A stretch of DNA of 64,000 nt from Lysobacter sp. Root916 (GTDB lineage: Bacteria > Pseudomonadota > Gammaproteobacteria > Xanthomonadales > Xanthomonadaceae), in contig NZ_LMJF01000001.1 of the NCBI RefSeq assembly GCF_001429785.1, positions 364,599 to 428,598 of the forward strand. The letters are read 5' to 3'. Shown here in pieces: positions 48,270-57,868 of the stretch; positions within the stretch are counted from its first letter, which is position 1, and the number at the start of each line of letters is the position of its first letter. The notes below the pieces were generated by a model. It made no database searches, was not told the origin of the DNA, and worked only from the letters and a program-made list of their open reading frames with translations. A program made the translations under genes and the position numbers.

Positions 48270-48314
48270 GGGCGCCTCGCTGCTTTGTGCAGGCACGATA
48301 GGGTGCAAGGGTAG

Positions 48315-48441
48315 GGTGCGGTGGTAACCGCACCATCGTCATCCGGCCTGCTACGTGGCGATGCGGTTCGCCTGTGGCTCACCGCATCCTACGAGTCGAA
48401 TCGGAATGGGGGGCGGCCGTAGACTGCGGTGACAACCGCAG
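48315..48441. repeat. Two small inverted repeats (TGCGGT/ACCGCA)
   Basis: GGTGCGGT-N4-ACCGCACC at 48315-48334 and CTGCGGT-N4-ACCGCAG at 48424-48441, each followed by a near-identical CATCG. They lie between the convergent dnaQ and PP2C genes and may act as transcript ends. Confidence 0.6.
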
Positions 48442-48459
48442 CATCGCCATCGGCGATGC

Positions 48460-49164
48460 CTAGTGGCTGCGGACCAGGATCACCGTGACGTTGTCCGAGC
48501 CGCCGCCGTCCAGCGCGGCCGCGACCAGGCTGTCCACGCATTCCTGCGCGCTGCAGTCGTTGTGCGCGAGCACGCGCGCGATGCTGCGGTCGTCGACTTC
48601 CTCGGTCAGGCCGTCGCTGCACAGCAGCAGCTGCATGCCGGGGCGGAGCTCGCCGGTCATGGTCTCGACGTTCAGATTGCGCGGGTCGGTCACGCCCAGG
48701 GCCTGGGTCACCACGTTGCGATGCGGATGGCTGCGCGCCTGCTCGTGGGTGATCGCGCCGTTGGCGATCAGTTCCTGGACGTAGCTGTGGTCCTGCGAGA
48801 GCTGGGCCAACTGACCGTCGCGCCACAGGTAGACCCGGCTGTCGCCCACCCACGCAACCTCGAATCGGTTGCCGTTGACGCGCGCGGCGACCACCGTAGT
48901 GCCCATGGGCAGGGCGTCGTTGCGGCGGCGCGAGGTGCGGATGATCTCCTCGTCGGCGATCCGAATGGCCTGGGCCAGCGGGGTGCCGTCGCGGACTTCG
49001 CGCACGATGGCCTCGCGCGCTAGCGCGCTGGCGACCTCGCCGTACTCATGCCCGCCCATTCCGTCGGCGACCAGCCACAGGCCCAGTTCGCTGTCACCGT
49101 AATAGGTGTCTTCATTGAGCTCGCGGCGCAGGCCGACATGCGTCAGGTGTCCGAATTCGATCAT
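48460..49164 (-). CDS. PP2C-family serine/threonine protein phosphatase
   Basis: A soluble phosphatase of 234 residues with the metal-binding motifs LNEDTYY (17-23), VADGMGGHE (32-40), WVGDSRVY, LLLCSDGLTEEV and GGSDNVTVILV. It is the PrpC/Stp1 type, which usually works with a Ser/Thr kinase; no kinase gene is in view. The start is the ATG at 49164. Confidence 0.92.
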   Translation of the reverse strand: MIEFGHLTHVGLRRELNEDTYYGDSELGLWLVADGMGGHEYGEVASALAREAIVREVRDGTPLAQAIRIADEEIIRTSRRRNDALPMGTTVVAARVNGNRFEVAWVGDSRVYLWRDGQLAQLSQDHSYVQELIANGAITHEQARSHPHRNVVTQALGVTDPRNLNVETMTGELRPGMQLLLCSDGLTEEVDDRSIARVLAHNDCSAQECVDSLVAAALDGGGSDNVTVILVRSH

Positions 49165-49400
49165 GAGTCGATCATGCCGGTCGCGTTTGTCGGAGGCTCT
49201 TCGAGTAGTAAACGGAATCATCGGGGCGTAGCGGCCGTGCGGCAAGCGACGGTCGCATTCCCCCTCACGACCATGCCCGGTGTTGCAGTAACGAAACATG
49301 ACCGGAGCCGCGCATCATCGCGTAAAAAACATGCTGTGCGGCACGGTTCGGCGCTATTCCCGCACGATCCGGCGCCGCCGGCAGGGCCGCGGCCAACAAA

Positions 49401-49426
49401 AAAGCGGGCCCGGTCGGGCCCGCTTT
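49401..49426. terminator. Bidirectional terminator beside tRNA-Ser
   Basis: A perfect 11-pair stem AAAGCGGGCCC/GGGCCCGCTTT with a GGTC loop. On the minus strand it lies nine bases after tRNA-Ser(CGA). Confidence 0.88.
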
Positions 49427-49434
49427 GCATAATC

Positions 49435-49525
<91 letters not shown>

Positions 49526-49622
49526 GGGTGCAGTGAGCCGGGAATGATACGGGGCGCGAAGCCTTCCGACAAGGCATGCGTCCGGGCGGCTACACTGTGG
49601 CCCCCCTGAACGAAACGCTGCC

Positions 49623-50033
49623 ATGTCCGAAATCCTGGTTCCGGTGTCCTTCGGCGAACTGCTGGACAAGATCGCCATCCTGCAGATCAAGTCCGAGCGC
49701 ATGAGCGACCCGGCCAAGCTGGCCAACGTGCGCAACGAGCTGTCCGCCTTGGAGCAGACCTGGATGGCCCATCCGGCCGCCGGCCACGACATCGTGCGCC
49801 TGCGCGCCGAGCTCAAGGCCGTGAACGAGCGCCTGTGGGCGATCGAGGACGACATCCGCATCAAGGAAAAGGCCCAGGCCTTCGACGCCGAGTTCGTGCG
49901 CCTGGCGCGCAGCGTCTATTTCGAGAACGACGAGCGCGCCCGGATCAAGAAGGACATCAACCTCGCGCTGGGTTCCAGCTACGTCGAGGAAAAGTCCTAC
50001 GAGGACTACAAAAGCGGCGCCGCCGCGCCCTGA
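49623..50033 (+). CDS. DUF6165 family protein
   Basis: A 136-residue soluble helical protein. The conserved start ILVPVSFGELLDKIAILQIK and the central helix with RLRAELKAVNERLWAIEDDI identify the family. Function is unknown. In other genomes it often sits among LPS or capsule genes (recalled context, not tested). Here the LPS genes lie 2.3 kb on. The next gene begins 13 bases later and is probably co-transcribed. Confidence 0.82.
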   Translation: MSEILVPVSFGELLDKIAILQIKSERMSDPAKLANVRNELSALEQTWMAHPAAGHDIVRLRAELKAVNERLWAIEDDIRIKEKAQAFDAEFVRLARSVYFENDERARIKKDINLALGSSYVEEKSYEDYKSGAAAP

Positions 50034-50046
50034 GTCGGTCCGGCGC

Positions 50047-50715
50047 ATGCCGACCTCGCCGCAGGGACGCGAACCCGGGCCGCGCGTCGCCGGCGCCTGG
50101 CTCTACGACGACTTGCTGGCCTGGTTGTGTCCCGGCGGCCTGCTGCTGACCGCGCTGGCCCTGCGTTACCCGGATAGCCTGCGCCTGCTGCGCGCGCAGG
50201 CGCCGGAACTGACCCTGCCGACCTGGTTCGCCGGGGCCTATGTGCTGGGCCTGGCCTTGAGCCCGCTCGGGCGTCTGGTCTATGCCTTCGCCCAGGCCAT
50301 CGTCTGGCCGCGGCTGCGCCAGGCCTGGGCGCCGGCGATCGCGTTCCTGGCCCAGCGCCTGCAGCGCGACGAGGGCCTGACCCTGCCCGACGCCGCGCAC
50401 ATGTCGACCTCGGTGTTCCACGACGTCGACCGGCGCATGCGCGAGTATCTGGAGGCGGTCGATCCGTCCTCGCGGCAGGCGCTGAACCGCATGAAGGTGC
50501 TGTGCAGCCTGGCCTGCAACGCGGCGGCCGCGGCCCTGGTGTTCGTCGCGATCGACGCGGCGCTTGGCGGCTACCGCTACTGGAGCAACGCTCAGGTCGG
50601 CATCGCCGCGCTCGCGATCGCGCTGGCCCTGGTCGCGGCGGTGTACCGCGAACGCCGGCGCCAGCGCACCCAGCTGTCGATCTGGCGACGCCTGCAGGTC
50701 GGCGCGAACGACTGA
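50047..50715 (+). CDS. Membrane protein of unknown function
   Basis: A 222-residue protein with four hydrophobic helices (about 22-38, 60-80, 155-175, 182-200) and a long soluble loop between the second and third that includes MSTSVFHDVDRRMREYL. It follows the DUF6165 gene by 13 bases. No family is recognised. Confidence 0.7.
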   Translation: MPTSPQGREPGPRVAGAWLYDDLLAWLCPGGLLLTALALRYPDSLRLLRAQAPELTLPTWFAGAYVLGLALSPLGRLVYAFAQAIVWPRLRQAWAPAIAFLAQRLQRDEGLTLPDAAHMSTSVFHDVDRRMREYLEAVDPSSRQALNRMKVLCSLACNAAAAALVFVAIDAALGGYRYWSNAQVGIAALAIALALVAAVYRERRRQRTQLSIWRRLQVGAND

Positions 50716-51089
50716 TCTCCGGCAGACGCCGGCGGCCTGGACACGCGGGGCGGCGCGCGTCGCCAGCCTGCACCGGATGCCGCAGGCCCGACGCAACCCA
50801 GAGTGCCCCGGCGAGCGCGAGTCTCGTCAGCCTGCCCGCCATCGGTAGCGCCGCACGCCGCCGGCCTGCCGCAGCCGACCTTCACGCGCCGGACCGGCCA
50901 ACCGGATTGGCCGGGGCGCGGAACCGCAGCCCATTTTTCGCCGGCGACTGCCGCTAGGGTGGCCGCGCGTCGTTCCGGTCCGCGCCACGCGTGCGAACCG
51001 GACGGTGCGACAGCGGGCAGGTCTGGATGGCCTCTCGCCCACGGACCGGCCCGATCGATCAATGGATGGACGAATCAAGGAGCAACAAC
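50716..51089. other. Intergenic region before the orphan secreted protein
   Basis: No supportable gene, RNA or repeat is seen. Its last bases hold AAGGAG (51078-51083), the ribosome site of the next gene. Confidence 0.5.
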
Positions 51090-52100
51090 GTGAAAAAGGA
51101 ACACGTGTTAGGGACGCTGTGCATGACGGTGCTGTTGGCGATGTCGCCGCTGGTGGCGATGGCCGACCAATCCGAAGAGGAAACTCCCAAGGAAGAGCAG
51201 GAGTTCAAGCGCAACGAGCCGCCGGTGTCGGAGGCGGTGAAGCAGCACCTGGCCTACATCGAGGACCTCGATAAGCGCTATCCGGACACCTCCAAGGTCG
51301 ATCCCGAGCGCTTCATGGCCGAGGAAGGCGAGAAGGCCGCGCTGATCTACTGCCGCGCACTGGGCTTCGATGGGCCGTGCGAACCGGCCAAGGACGGGCA
51401 GTCGGCGCAGGCGCGTTCGGGCTTCGTCGCCATGAGCGTCGAGCGCGCGGCGGCCAAGGTCGGTCGCTACGGCTGGTTCGACTGGCTGTTCAATCTGCTC
51501 TACAGCGTCGGCGTGATCCCCGACAAGGCCTCGTGCCCGTCGCCGCACGTGCTGGTGCAGATGCACATGGACGACGAAGACCGCCGCAACGCCAATTCGC
51601 GTTGGGGCTGGATCGGCGCGACCGTGTCCAACAGCAACACCACCTGGCGCTTCTGCCGCCTGAGCTGGGACGCCTCGTTCGCGTTCAAGCCGCTGGCGAA
51701 CTGGGGCAACCAGTACGACTACGCGGTGCAGAACCTGGGCATGTTCTGCCCGCCGGGTTCGCGCCGCGTGCTGCGCCGTCACGACAACGAGGATTGGGCC
51801 AACGCCAACTGGTCCAGCGGCGGCGTGTTCCCCAGCTTCAACCTGGGCGGCAACTGGTGGACCTACACCTGCCAGTACGACGGCGGCACGCCCACGCCGC
51901 TGATGTCCTCGTTCCCGACCCTGGGCTTCGGCTACGGCGTGTTCTCGCCGACCAATCTGCCTTGGCCCTATGCGCTGGCTAACGGCTACGTCTACCAGGA
52001 CGACGAGGACTTCTTGAACCTCAACTTCTGGATCGGCTCGCCCGACGCGGCGATGGGTGGCGGCAACAACACCTGGCGCGGGCTGTCGCGCGTCAAATAA
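51090..52100 (+). CDS. Secreted protein of unknown function
   Basis: A 336-residue protein with a GTG start and AAGGAG seven bases upstream. The signal peptide has the hydrophobic run VLGTLCMTVLLAMSPLVA and cleaves near MADQ. A charged linker with many Glu and Lys follows, then a Trp- and Asn-rich domain with segments such as NANSRWGWIGATVSNSNTTW and NLGGNWWTYTCQYDGGTP. Six cysteines in the mature part suggest disulfides. No family is recognised. A REP-like hairpin follows. Confidence 0.75.
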   Translation: MKKEHVLGTLCMTVLLAMSPLVAMADQSEEETPKEEQEFKRNEPPVSEAVKQHLAYIEDLDKRYPDTSKVDPERFMAEEGEKAALIYCRALGFDGPCEPAKDGQSAQARSGFVAMSVERAAAKVGRYGWFDWLFNLLYSVGVIPDKASCPSPHVLVQMHMDDEDRRNANSRWGWIGATVSNSNTTWRFCRLSWDASFAFKPLANWGNQYDYAVQNLGMFCPPGSRRVLRRHDNEDWANANWSSGGVFPSFNLGGNWWTYTCQYDGGTPTPLMSSFPTLGFGYGVFSPTNLPWPYALANGYVYQDDEDFLNLNFWIGSPDAAMGGGNNTWRGLSRVK

Positions 52101-52115
52101 GTCGCTGGTTTCAAG

Positions 52116-52154
52116 CCCCTCTCCCGCTCGCGGGAGAGGGGTTGGGGTGAGGGC
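52116..52154. repeat. REP-like hairpin (CCCCTCTCCCG family)
   Basis: An 11-pair perfect stem CCCCTCTCCCG/CGGGAGAGGGG with a CTCG loop, followed by TTGGGGTGAGGGC. It is the best-preserved of three related units in the window and may end transcription of the secreted protein gene. Confidence 0.8.
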
Positions 52155-52351
52155 GCCGCTGCCGCGGCGCTGCTTGGGCTGCGCAGATCGAGCCGATGCA
52201 TATTCGCAAGCGGGTGCGATGGGAACTCAGCAGCGCGCGGCTAAACGCGCCCGCACATCCATCACAGCGAAGCCGAGTGGATTCAGCTCATGCCATCGCT
52301 CAGGTCGACTCGTGTCATTCGTAGCGAAACCGCGGCTCCTGTGCCGCGGTC

Positions 52352-53416
52352 TCAGCCAGCCGAATGATCGGCGACATAACGCTCGAACGCCGCGACCCCA
52401 TCCTCCACCGAGATCAGATCCATGACCCCGTCGTGCTCGATCTTGGTGCCCCACTTGAGTTCGCTCGCAGGCTTGCCGAGGTACTTGCGCGCCGCGTCGT
52501 CGTAGCGGTCGGCGCAGTAGCGGCGGTCGCTGTAGGGGCCGCTGCGTGCGGGGTTGCTGGCCGCATGCAGACCCAGCACCTTGATACCCATGGCGTTGGC
52601 GATGTGCATGGGCCCGGAATCGGGCGTCATGAGCAGATGGCCGCGCGCGAGCAGGGCCGGCAATTGCTTGAGGGTGTCCTTGCCGATCAGGTCCAGCGCG
52701 GGCGCGCTCATCGCCGCCAGGATTTCGTCGCCGGTGCGGCGCTCCAGCTCGCTGCGGCCGCCGCACAGCACCACCCGCCAGCCGCGCGCGACGGCGTGGT
52801 CGGCGACCGCGGCATAGCGTTCGCTGCGCCAGTTGCGCAGCGCGTGGCTGGAGCAGGGCGAGATCAGCAGGGTAGGGCGGCCGTCGTCCGGCCATTGCGC
52901 GCGCGCCCACTCGTAGGCCTCGGCCGGCACCGGCAGGTCCCAGCGCACCTGGGTCTGGCGCAGGCCCAGCGGCTCGCAGAAGCTGCCGATCGCGTCCAGC
53001 ACGTGGATGCCGGGGCGGTCGGGGATGCGTTCGTTGACGAACAGGCCGTGCAGGTCCTTGGCGCGCGCGCGGTCGTAGCCGATCCGGCGCCGCGCCGGCA
53101 CGAACGCCGACAGCAGGTTCGCGCGCGCGGCCACCTGCATCTGCAGCAGGGCGTCGTAACGCCGGCGTTCGCCCAGCCGCGCGCGCAGCTCGCGGCCCAG
53201 CGCGCGCATGCCGGCCAGGCCGGCCTTCTTGTCGTATTCGACGAAGTTCACGTTTTCCAGGCCGTCGAGCAGGCGGCGCTCGCCCTTGCCGATCACCCAG
53301 GTCAACTCCAGCCGCGGCCAGGCCTCGCGCAGGGTGCGCACCAGCGGAACCACATGGGTCACGTCGCCGAGGGCGGAAAGCCGCAGCAGGCAGATCGAGT
53401 GGGGTGCGTTGTTCAC
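52352..53416 (-). CDS. Family 9 glycosyltransferase (heptosyltransferase-like)
   Basis: A 354-residue GT-B enzyme of the LPS heptosyltransferase family. The N-terminal LLRLSALGDVTHVVPLVR is the ADP-heptose transferase signature. The C-terminal domain has LISPCSSHALRNW and MTPDSGPMHIANAMG, the sugar-nucleotide site. It starts with GTG at 53416. It is divergent from kdkA 23 bases away, which supports a role in the LPS inner core. Whether it adds heptose or another sugar is not clear. Confidence 0.85.
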   Translation of the reverse strand: MNNAPHSICLLRLSALGDVTHVVPLVRTLREAWPRLELTWVIGKGERRLLDGLENVNFVEYDKKAGLAGMRALGRELRARLGERRRYDALLQMQVAARANLLSAFVPARRRIGYDRARAKDLHGLFVNERIPDRPGIHVLDAIGSFCEPLGLRQTQVRWDLPVPAEAYEWARAQWPDDGRPTLLISPCSSHALRNWRSERYAAVADHAVARGWRVVLCGGRSELERRTGDEILAAMSAPALDLIGKDTLKQLPALLARGHLLMTPDSGPMHIANAMGIKVLGLHAASNPARSGPYSDRRYCADRYDDAARKYLGKPASELKWGTKIEHDGVMDLISVEDGVAAFERYVADHSAG

Positions 53417-53438
53417 GTGACTTGTTAGACTCCGGCGG

Positions 53439-54188
53439 ATGACGGGCTACGACGCCGCCGAAGGATTGACGCCGTTCCGCGACGACAGCGGCTACGGCGC
53501 GATTCTGTTCGACCGCACCCGGGTGCGGCAAGCGAGCCCGGAATGGTTCTCGCCTGCCTTCTGGGGCGAACGCGCGCGCCCGGTCGACAGCGGCGGTCGC
53601 GGCGGGGCCTGGTTCGTGGACGCGCCGTTCGGCCCCAGCCTGCTGCGACGCTACCTGCGCGGCGGCCTGGTCGCGCGCTTCAACCGCGACCGTTACTGGT
53701 GGCGCGGCGCCAACGAGACGCGCAGCTTCGCCGAATTCCGCCTGACCCGCGCGGTGGCCGAGAAGGGCCTGCCGGTGCCGCGTCCGATCGCCGCCTACTA
53801 TCGCCGCGACGGCTTCTACTACTACGCCGCGATCCTGCTGGAGCGCCTCAACGACGTGCGCTCGCTGGCCGACCGCGCCGCGGTCGCCGGCGACGGCGCG
53901 CCCTGGGAGGAGGCCGGCCGGCTGATCGCGCGCTGCCATCGCGTCGGCTTGGACCACGCCGATCTCAACGCCCACAACCTGCTGTTCGACCCGACCGGGC
54001 GCGGCTGGGTGATCGATCTGGACCGCGGTCACCTGCACATACCGGCGACCGGTTGGCGCGAGCGCAACCTGGCCCGGCTCAAGCGCTCGCTGCTGAAACT
54101 GCGCGGCGCGCGTTCGACGGAAGAGGTCGAACGCGACTACGGCCGTCTGCGCGCGGCCTACGAGCGCGCCTGGGACAAGGGATACTGA
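53439..54188 (+). CDS. kdkA: 3-deoxy-D-manno-octulosonic acid kinase
   Basis: Phosphorylates Kdo in the LPS core. It has 249 residues. The kinase-like fold shows [12 protein letters not shown], the catalytic loop [12 protein letters not shown] and the metal-binding VIDLDRGH. It is divergent from the GT9 gene. The stop overlaps the next start (TGATG at 54186-54190). Confidence 0.9.
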   Translation: MTGYDAAEGLTPFRDDSGYGAILFDRTRVRQASPEWFSPAFWGERARPVDSGGRGGAWFVDAPFGPSLLRRYLRGGLVARFNRDRYWWRGANETRSFAEFRLTRAVAEKGLPVPRPIAAYYRRDGFYYYAAILLERLNDVRSLADRAAVAGDGAPWEEAGRLIARCHRVGLDHADLNAHNLLFDPTGRGWVIDLDRGHLHIPATGWRERNLARLKRSLLKLRGARSTEEVERDYGRLRAAYERAWDKGY

Positions 54189-54946
54189 TGAGCTGGCATC
54201 TGCGCCTGCACGGCGTCGGCAACGCATCCGCGGTGGAGCTGGGTTCGGCGATGGCGACCATCGAGCGCGACGGCGCGCCCTGGCTGACCGTCGACTGCGG
54301 CGGCGAGGGCCTGACCGCCTACCTCGCCCACTACGGGCAGGCGCCGCAGGCCTTGTTCATCACCCACACCCACCTCGATCACGTCGCCGGCTTCGAGCGG
54401 CTGTTCGTCTCGACCTATTTCGATCCCGAGCGGCGCGGCCGGGTCAAGCTGTACGTGCCGGCGCCGGTGGTGCCGCTGCTGCACCAGCGCGTGGGCGACT
54501 ATCCCAACGCTCTGGCCGAGGGCGGGGTGAATTTCTGGGACGCGTTCCAGGTGATCCCGGTCGGCGCCGCGTTCTGGCACCAGGGCGTGCGCCTGGAAGT
54601 CTTCGCCACCCGCCACCATTGGCCGGACACCGCCTTCGGCCTGCGCCTGCGCGGCAGCGTGGTCTGGACCGGCGACACCCGGCCGATCCCCGAGGCCCTG
54701 GCCAAGTACGCCGACGCCGGCGAGCTGATCGCCCACGATTGCGCCCTGCACGGCAACCCTTCGCACAGCGGTATCGAGGACCTGGAGCGCGAATATCCGC
54801 GCGAACTGCTCGCGCGCTGCCTGCTCTACCACTACGCCAGCGCCGGCGAAGGCGACACCCTGGCCGCACGGGGGTATCGTGTGGGTCGACCGGGCGAATG
54901 CGTCGCCCTGGCCGAATCCAGCGCAGAGCAGGTGCCGCCGTCGTGA
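54188..54946 (+). CDS. Metallo-beta-lactamase-fold hydrolase
   Basis: A 252-residue MBL-fold protein with ITHTHLDHVAG (H-x-H-x-D-H), ATRHHWPDTAFGLRL, WTGDTRPIPEAL and a C-terminal YHYAS segment. It resembles the RNase Z/phosphodiesterase-like branch. It is coupled at both ends: its ATG overlaps the kdkA stop and its TGA overlaps the moaA GTG (GTGA). It thus joins LPS core and molybdenum cofactor genes in one transcript. The substrate is unknown. Confidence 0.82.
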   Translation: MSWHLRLHGVGNASAVELGSAMATIERDGAPWLTVDCGGEGLTAYLAHYGQAPQALFITHTHLDHVAGFERLFVSTYFDPERRGRVKLYVPAPVVPLLHQRVGDYPNALAEGGVNFWDAFQVIPVGAAFWHQGVRLEVFATRHHWPDTAFGLRLRGSVVWTGDTRPIPEALAKYADAGELIAHDCALHGNPSHSGIEDLEREYPRELLARCLLYHYASAGEGDTLAARGYRVGRPGECVALAESSAEQVPPS

Positions 54947-55974
54947 GCGCGTTGCCGGATCCGAAGCAGATGCCATGGGCGCAGGACGTCTACGGGCGTC
55001 CGCTGCGCGACCTGCGTTTGTCGGTGATCGAGGCTTGCAACTTCCGTTGCCCCTACTGCATGCCGGCCGAGCGCGTACCGGACGACTACGGCCTGGACGC
55101 CGCCTCGCGCCTGAGCTTCGACGAGATCGAAACCCTGGTGCGCGGCTTCGTGCGCGTGGGCGTGCGCAAGCTGCGCCTGACCGGCGGCGAGCCGCTGCTG
55201 CGCAAGAATCTGCCGGAGCTGATCGCGCGGCTGGCGGCGATCGACGGCCTCGACGATCTGGCCCTGACCACCAACGGCTCGCTGCTCGCGCGCCAGGCGC
55301 GCGCCCTGCGCGAGGCCGGCCTGCGCCGGCTCACGGTCAGCCTGGACGCGCTGGAACCCGAGCTGTTCCGGCGCCTGTCCGGCGGCCGCGGCGAGGTCGC
55401 CCAGGTGCTGGCCGGCATCGACGCGGCCCAGGCCGCGGGCTTCGACTCGATCAAGCTCAACTGCGTGGTCCAGCGCGGCGTCAACGACGACCAGGTGCTG
55501 CCCCTGGCCGAACGCTTCCGCGGTAGCGGCCACGTGCTGCGCTACATCGAATACATGGACGTGGGCACCTGCAACGGCTGGGACGCCGCGCGCGTGGTGC
55601 CTTCGGCGCAACTGCGCGACCGCCTGCACCAGCGCTGGCCGCTGCGCGCGCTGGACGCGCACTACCGCGGCGAAGTCGCGGCGCGCTACGCCTACGCCGA
55701 CGGCGCCGGCGAAGTCGGCTTCGTGTCCTCGATCAGCGCGCCGTTCTGCGGCGACTGTCACCGCTCGCGGGTGTCCGCCGACGGCCGCCTTTACACCTGT
55801 CTGTTCGCCGCCGACGGTGTCGATCTGCGCTCGACCCTGGCCCTGGGCGAGTTCGGCCTGGCGCAGCGCGTGGCCGAGCTGTGGTCGCGACGCGCCGACC
55901 GCTACAGCGAACTGCGCGCCGCCGACGCGCCGCGCCCGAGTCGGCACGTGGAGATGTTCCTGGTCGGCGGTTGA
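54943..55974 (+). CDS. moaA: GTP 3',8-cyclase MoaA
   Basis: Radical SAM enzyme that starts molybdopterin synthesis. It has 343 residues. The first 4Fe-4S cluster is C32-x3-C36-x2-C39 (CNFRCPYC). The SAM-binding GGEPLL follows, and the second cluster is in FCGDCHRSRVSADGRLYTC. It starts with GTG at 54943, overlapping the MBL-fold gene. The C-terminus GG is conserved. Confidence 0.95.
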   Translation: MSALPDPKQMPWAQDVYGRPLRDLRLSVIEACNFRCPYCMPAERVPDDYGLDAASRLSFDEIETLVRGFVRVGVRKLRLTGGEPLLRKNLPELIARLAAIDGLDDLALTTNGSLLARQARALREAGLRRLTVSLDALEPELFRRLSGGRGEVAQVLAGIDAAQAAGFDSIKLNCVVQRGVNDDQVLPLAERFRGSGHVLRYIEYMDVGTCNGWDAARVVPSAQLRDRLHQRWPLRALDAHYRGEVAARYAYADGAGEVGFVSSISAPFCGDCHRSRVSADGRLYTCLFAADGVDLRSTLALGEFGLAQRVAELWSRRADRYSELRAADAPRPSRHVEMFLVGG

Positions 55975-56048
55975 AGCGCGCGGCGTATCATGGCCGCTGC
56001 CCGATCCACCGATACCGCTAGGCGTCCCGTCCTGCCGGAGCCCATCGT

Positions 56049-56561
56049 TTGAAAGCCCGCAAAGCCAAGCCCGCACCGACGCGTTCCGCGCTGACACATC
56101 TGGACTCCGACGGTCGCCCCGCCATGGTCGACGTGTCCGCCAAGGCCACGACCGCGCGCGAGGCGCAGGCGGAGTGCCGGGTGCGCTTTCCGGCCGCGGT
56201 CGCCGCGCAATTGCGTGCCAACGGGCTGCGCAGCGCCAAGGGCGGCATCGTCGATGCCGCGATCGTGGCCGGCACCCTGGCGGTCAAGCGCACCGCCGAG
56301 CTGATTCCGTTCTGCCATCCGCTGCCGATCGACGGCTGCCGGATCGCGATCGACTGGCTGGACGAAAATTCCCTGCGCATCGAATGCCGGGTGCGCACCG
56401 TCCATCGCACCGGCGTCGAGATGGAGGCGCTGACCGGCGCCACCGTGGCGGCGCTGACCGTCTACGACATGTGCAAGGCCTTGTCGCACCGGATCGTGAT
56501 CGGGCCGGCCAAGCTGCTCGCCAAGTCCGGCGGCAAGCGCGACTTCGGGAGCGCGGCGTGA
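56049..56561 (+). CDS. moaC: Cyclic pyranopterin monophosphate synthase MoaC
   Basis: Converts the MoaA product to cyclic pyranopterin. It has 170 residues, with [23 protein letters not shown] and the catalytic [20 protein letters not shown]. The start is a TTG at 56049 after CGGAG; internal alternatives are poor. Its stop overlaps moaD (GTGA at 56558-56561). Confidence 0.95.
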   Translation: MKARKAKPAPTRSALTHLDSDGRPAMVDVSAKATTAREAQAECRVRFPAAVAAQLRANGLRSAKGGIVDAAIVAGTLAVKRTAELIPFCHPLPIDGCRIAIDWLDENSLRIECRVRTVHRTGVEMEALTGATVAALTVYDMCKALSHRIVIGPAKLLAKSGGKRDFGSAA

Positions 56562-56800
56562 ACCGGCTCACCGTGCTGTATTTCGCCAGCCTGCGCGATG
56601 CCGCCGGCCGTGCCGACGAGAGCGTGGACACCAACGCCGCCGATCTGCGCGGCCTGTACGCGACGCTGCGCGAGCGCCATGGTTTCGCGCTGCCCGCCGA
56701 GCGCTTGCGGGTCGCGGTCGACGGCGCGTTCGCGCACTGGGACGACGCGCCGCGCGCCGGCAGCGAAGTGGCCTTCATTCCACCCGTGTCGGGGGGCTGA
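56558..56800 (+). CDS. moaD: Molybdopterin synthase sulfur carrier subunit MoaD
   Basis: An 80-residue ubiquitin-like protein with [14 protein letters not shown] at the start and the C-terminal Gly-Gly (PVSGG) that carries the thiocarboxylate. The GTG at 56558 overlaps the moaC stop. moaE follows after three bases. Confidence 0.95.
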   Translation: MNRLTVLYFASLRDAAGRADESVDTNAADLRGLYATLRERHGFALPAERLRVAVDGAFAHWDDAPRAGSEVAFIPPVSGG

Positions 56801-56803
56801 GCG

Positions 56804-57235
56804 ATGCGCTTTCGTTTGTCCGAAACCCCGTTCGACCCGGCCGCCACGCGCGAATGGCTGATGCGCGACGAGGCCGGCGCCTACGCCAGTTTCGAAGGCT
56901 GGGTGCGCGACCATCATCAAGGGCGGGCGGTGCTGGGTCTGCGCTACGAGAGCTACGCGCTGCTGGCCGAACGCGAGGGCGAGAAGATCCTGGCCGAGGC
57001 GCTGGAGCGCTTCGCGATCGTCGAGGCGCGCTGCGTGCACCGGGTCGGCGAGCTGGGCGTGGGGGAGCTGGCGGTATGGGTCGGCGTCAGCGCCGCGCAT
57101 CGCGATGCCGCGTTCGCCGCCTGCCGCTACATCATCGACGAGACCAAGGCGCGGGTGCCGATCTGGAAGCACGAGCGCTACGCCGAGGGCGACGCGGGCT
57201 GGCTGCATCCGGAGCCGCCGCAGGCGCAAGGGTAG
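56804..57235 (+). CDS. moaE: Molybdopterin synthase catalytic subunit MoaE
   Basis: A 143-residue large subunit that transfers sulfur from MoaD. It has GAYASFEGWVRDHHQGRAV, LRYESYALLA, CVHRVGELGVGE and the catalytic Lys region TKARVPIWKHE. It ends the moaA-C-D-E run. Confidence 0.95.
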   Translation: MRFRLSETPFDPAATREWLMRDEAGAYASFEGWVRDHHQGRAVLGLRYESYALLAEREGEKILAEALERFAIVEARCVHRVGELGVGELAVWVGVSAAHRDAAFAACRYIIDETKARVPIWKHERYAEGDAGWLHPEPPQAQG

Positions 57236-57684
57236 AGTCGTTGTTCGTCGCAAGTGCGAGGACGAGGTCGCGGCTGACACCGCTCCTACCCCAACGCGAA
57301 GAGATTCGGATCATGGCGGAGAGGTGGACGATGCGATGCCGCCAGCCGCGGGCGACGGTCGCGCTGAACGCGCTGGCGCTGACGGCGCCCTGGCATCCGC
57401 GATTTCTTACCTCAAGCAGGCCTGTGCCTGGAGCTGCGCGGGCTCGCCGTCCATGGTTCGACAGGCTCGCCGCCAACGGCTATCGGAGTCGCGAGCGGCT
57501 TTGCTTGTCTTCCCCCTTTGGAAAAGGGGGACTGAGGGGGATTTGCTTCTACCGCCGCGCGAATCCGCGGTCCAGGTTCGACCCGCTCACCACGGACGGC
57601 TCCGGGACGGCTTAAGGCGCGACGGTTCCCGTGCGCAAAAGCGCTGAACCGCTCGGAATCGCCCCATGAGGCCGCCCCGAAAAG
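57236..57684. other. Intergenic region with repeats
   Basis: No supportable gene. At 57510-57546 is the element CCCCCTTTGGAAAAGGGGG-ACTGAGGGGGATTTGC, a common xanthomonad intergenic unit. Two related stretches with GTTCGAC and CGGCT lie at 57456-57500 and 57575-57602. It ends at the 3' side of the SRP RNA. Confidence 0.6.
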
Positions 57685-57794
57685 GTGGCGGCCCCGCCGG
57701 CTGACCTCGGCGCCCGCATCAGTCGATACCGTTGCTGCCTTCCGGCCCTGGCGGGATTTTCGACCTAGCGTCGCGAGGGGCCGACGGGGCCACC
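57685..57794 (-). ncRNA. ffs: Signal recognition particle RNA (4.5S)
   Basis: Small bacterial SRP RNA of about 110 bases on the minus strand. The conserved apical domain reads CAGGGCCGGAAGGCAGCAAC. The ends GGTGGCCCCG and GGGGCCGCCACC pair to close the long helix, and a short T-run follows. It binds Ffh for co-translational targeting. It lies 74 bases downstream of tRNA-Ser(GGA). Confidence 0.93.
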
Positions 57795-57868
57795 ATAGGA
57801 CGTGCGCATCTGGCGCGAGACGTGTCGCATGACGCAGCGACAGAATCTGAACGACATAGCTGGAAATC

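Noticed and set aside
48270-48459. Possible CRISPR-like repeats between dnaQ and the PP2C gene
   Set aside because: Only two short inverted repeats with different arms and no regular spacers.
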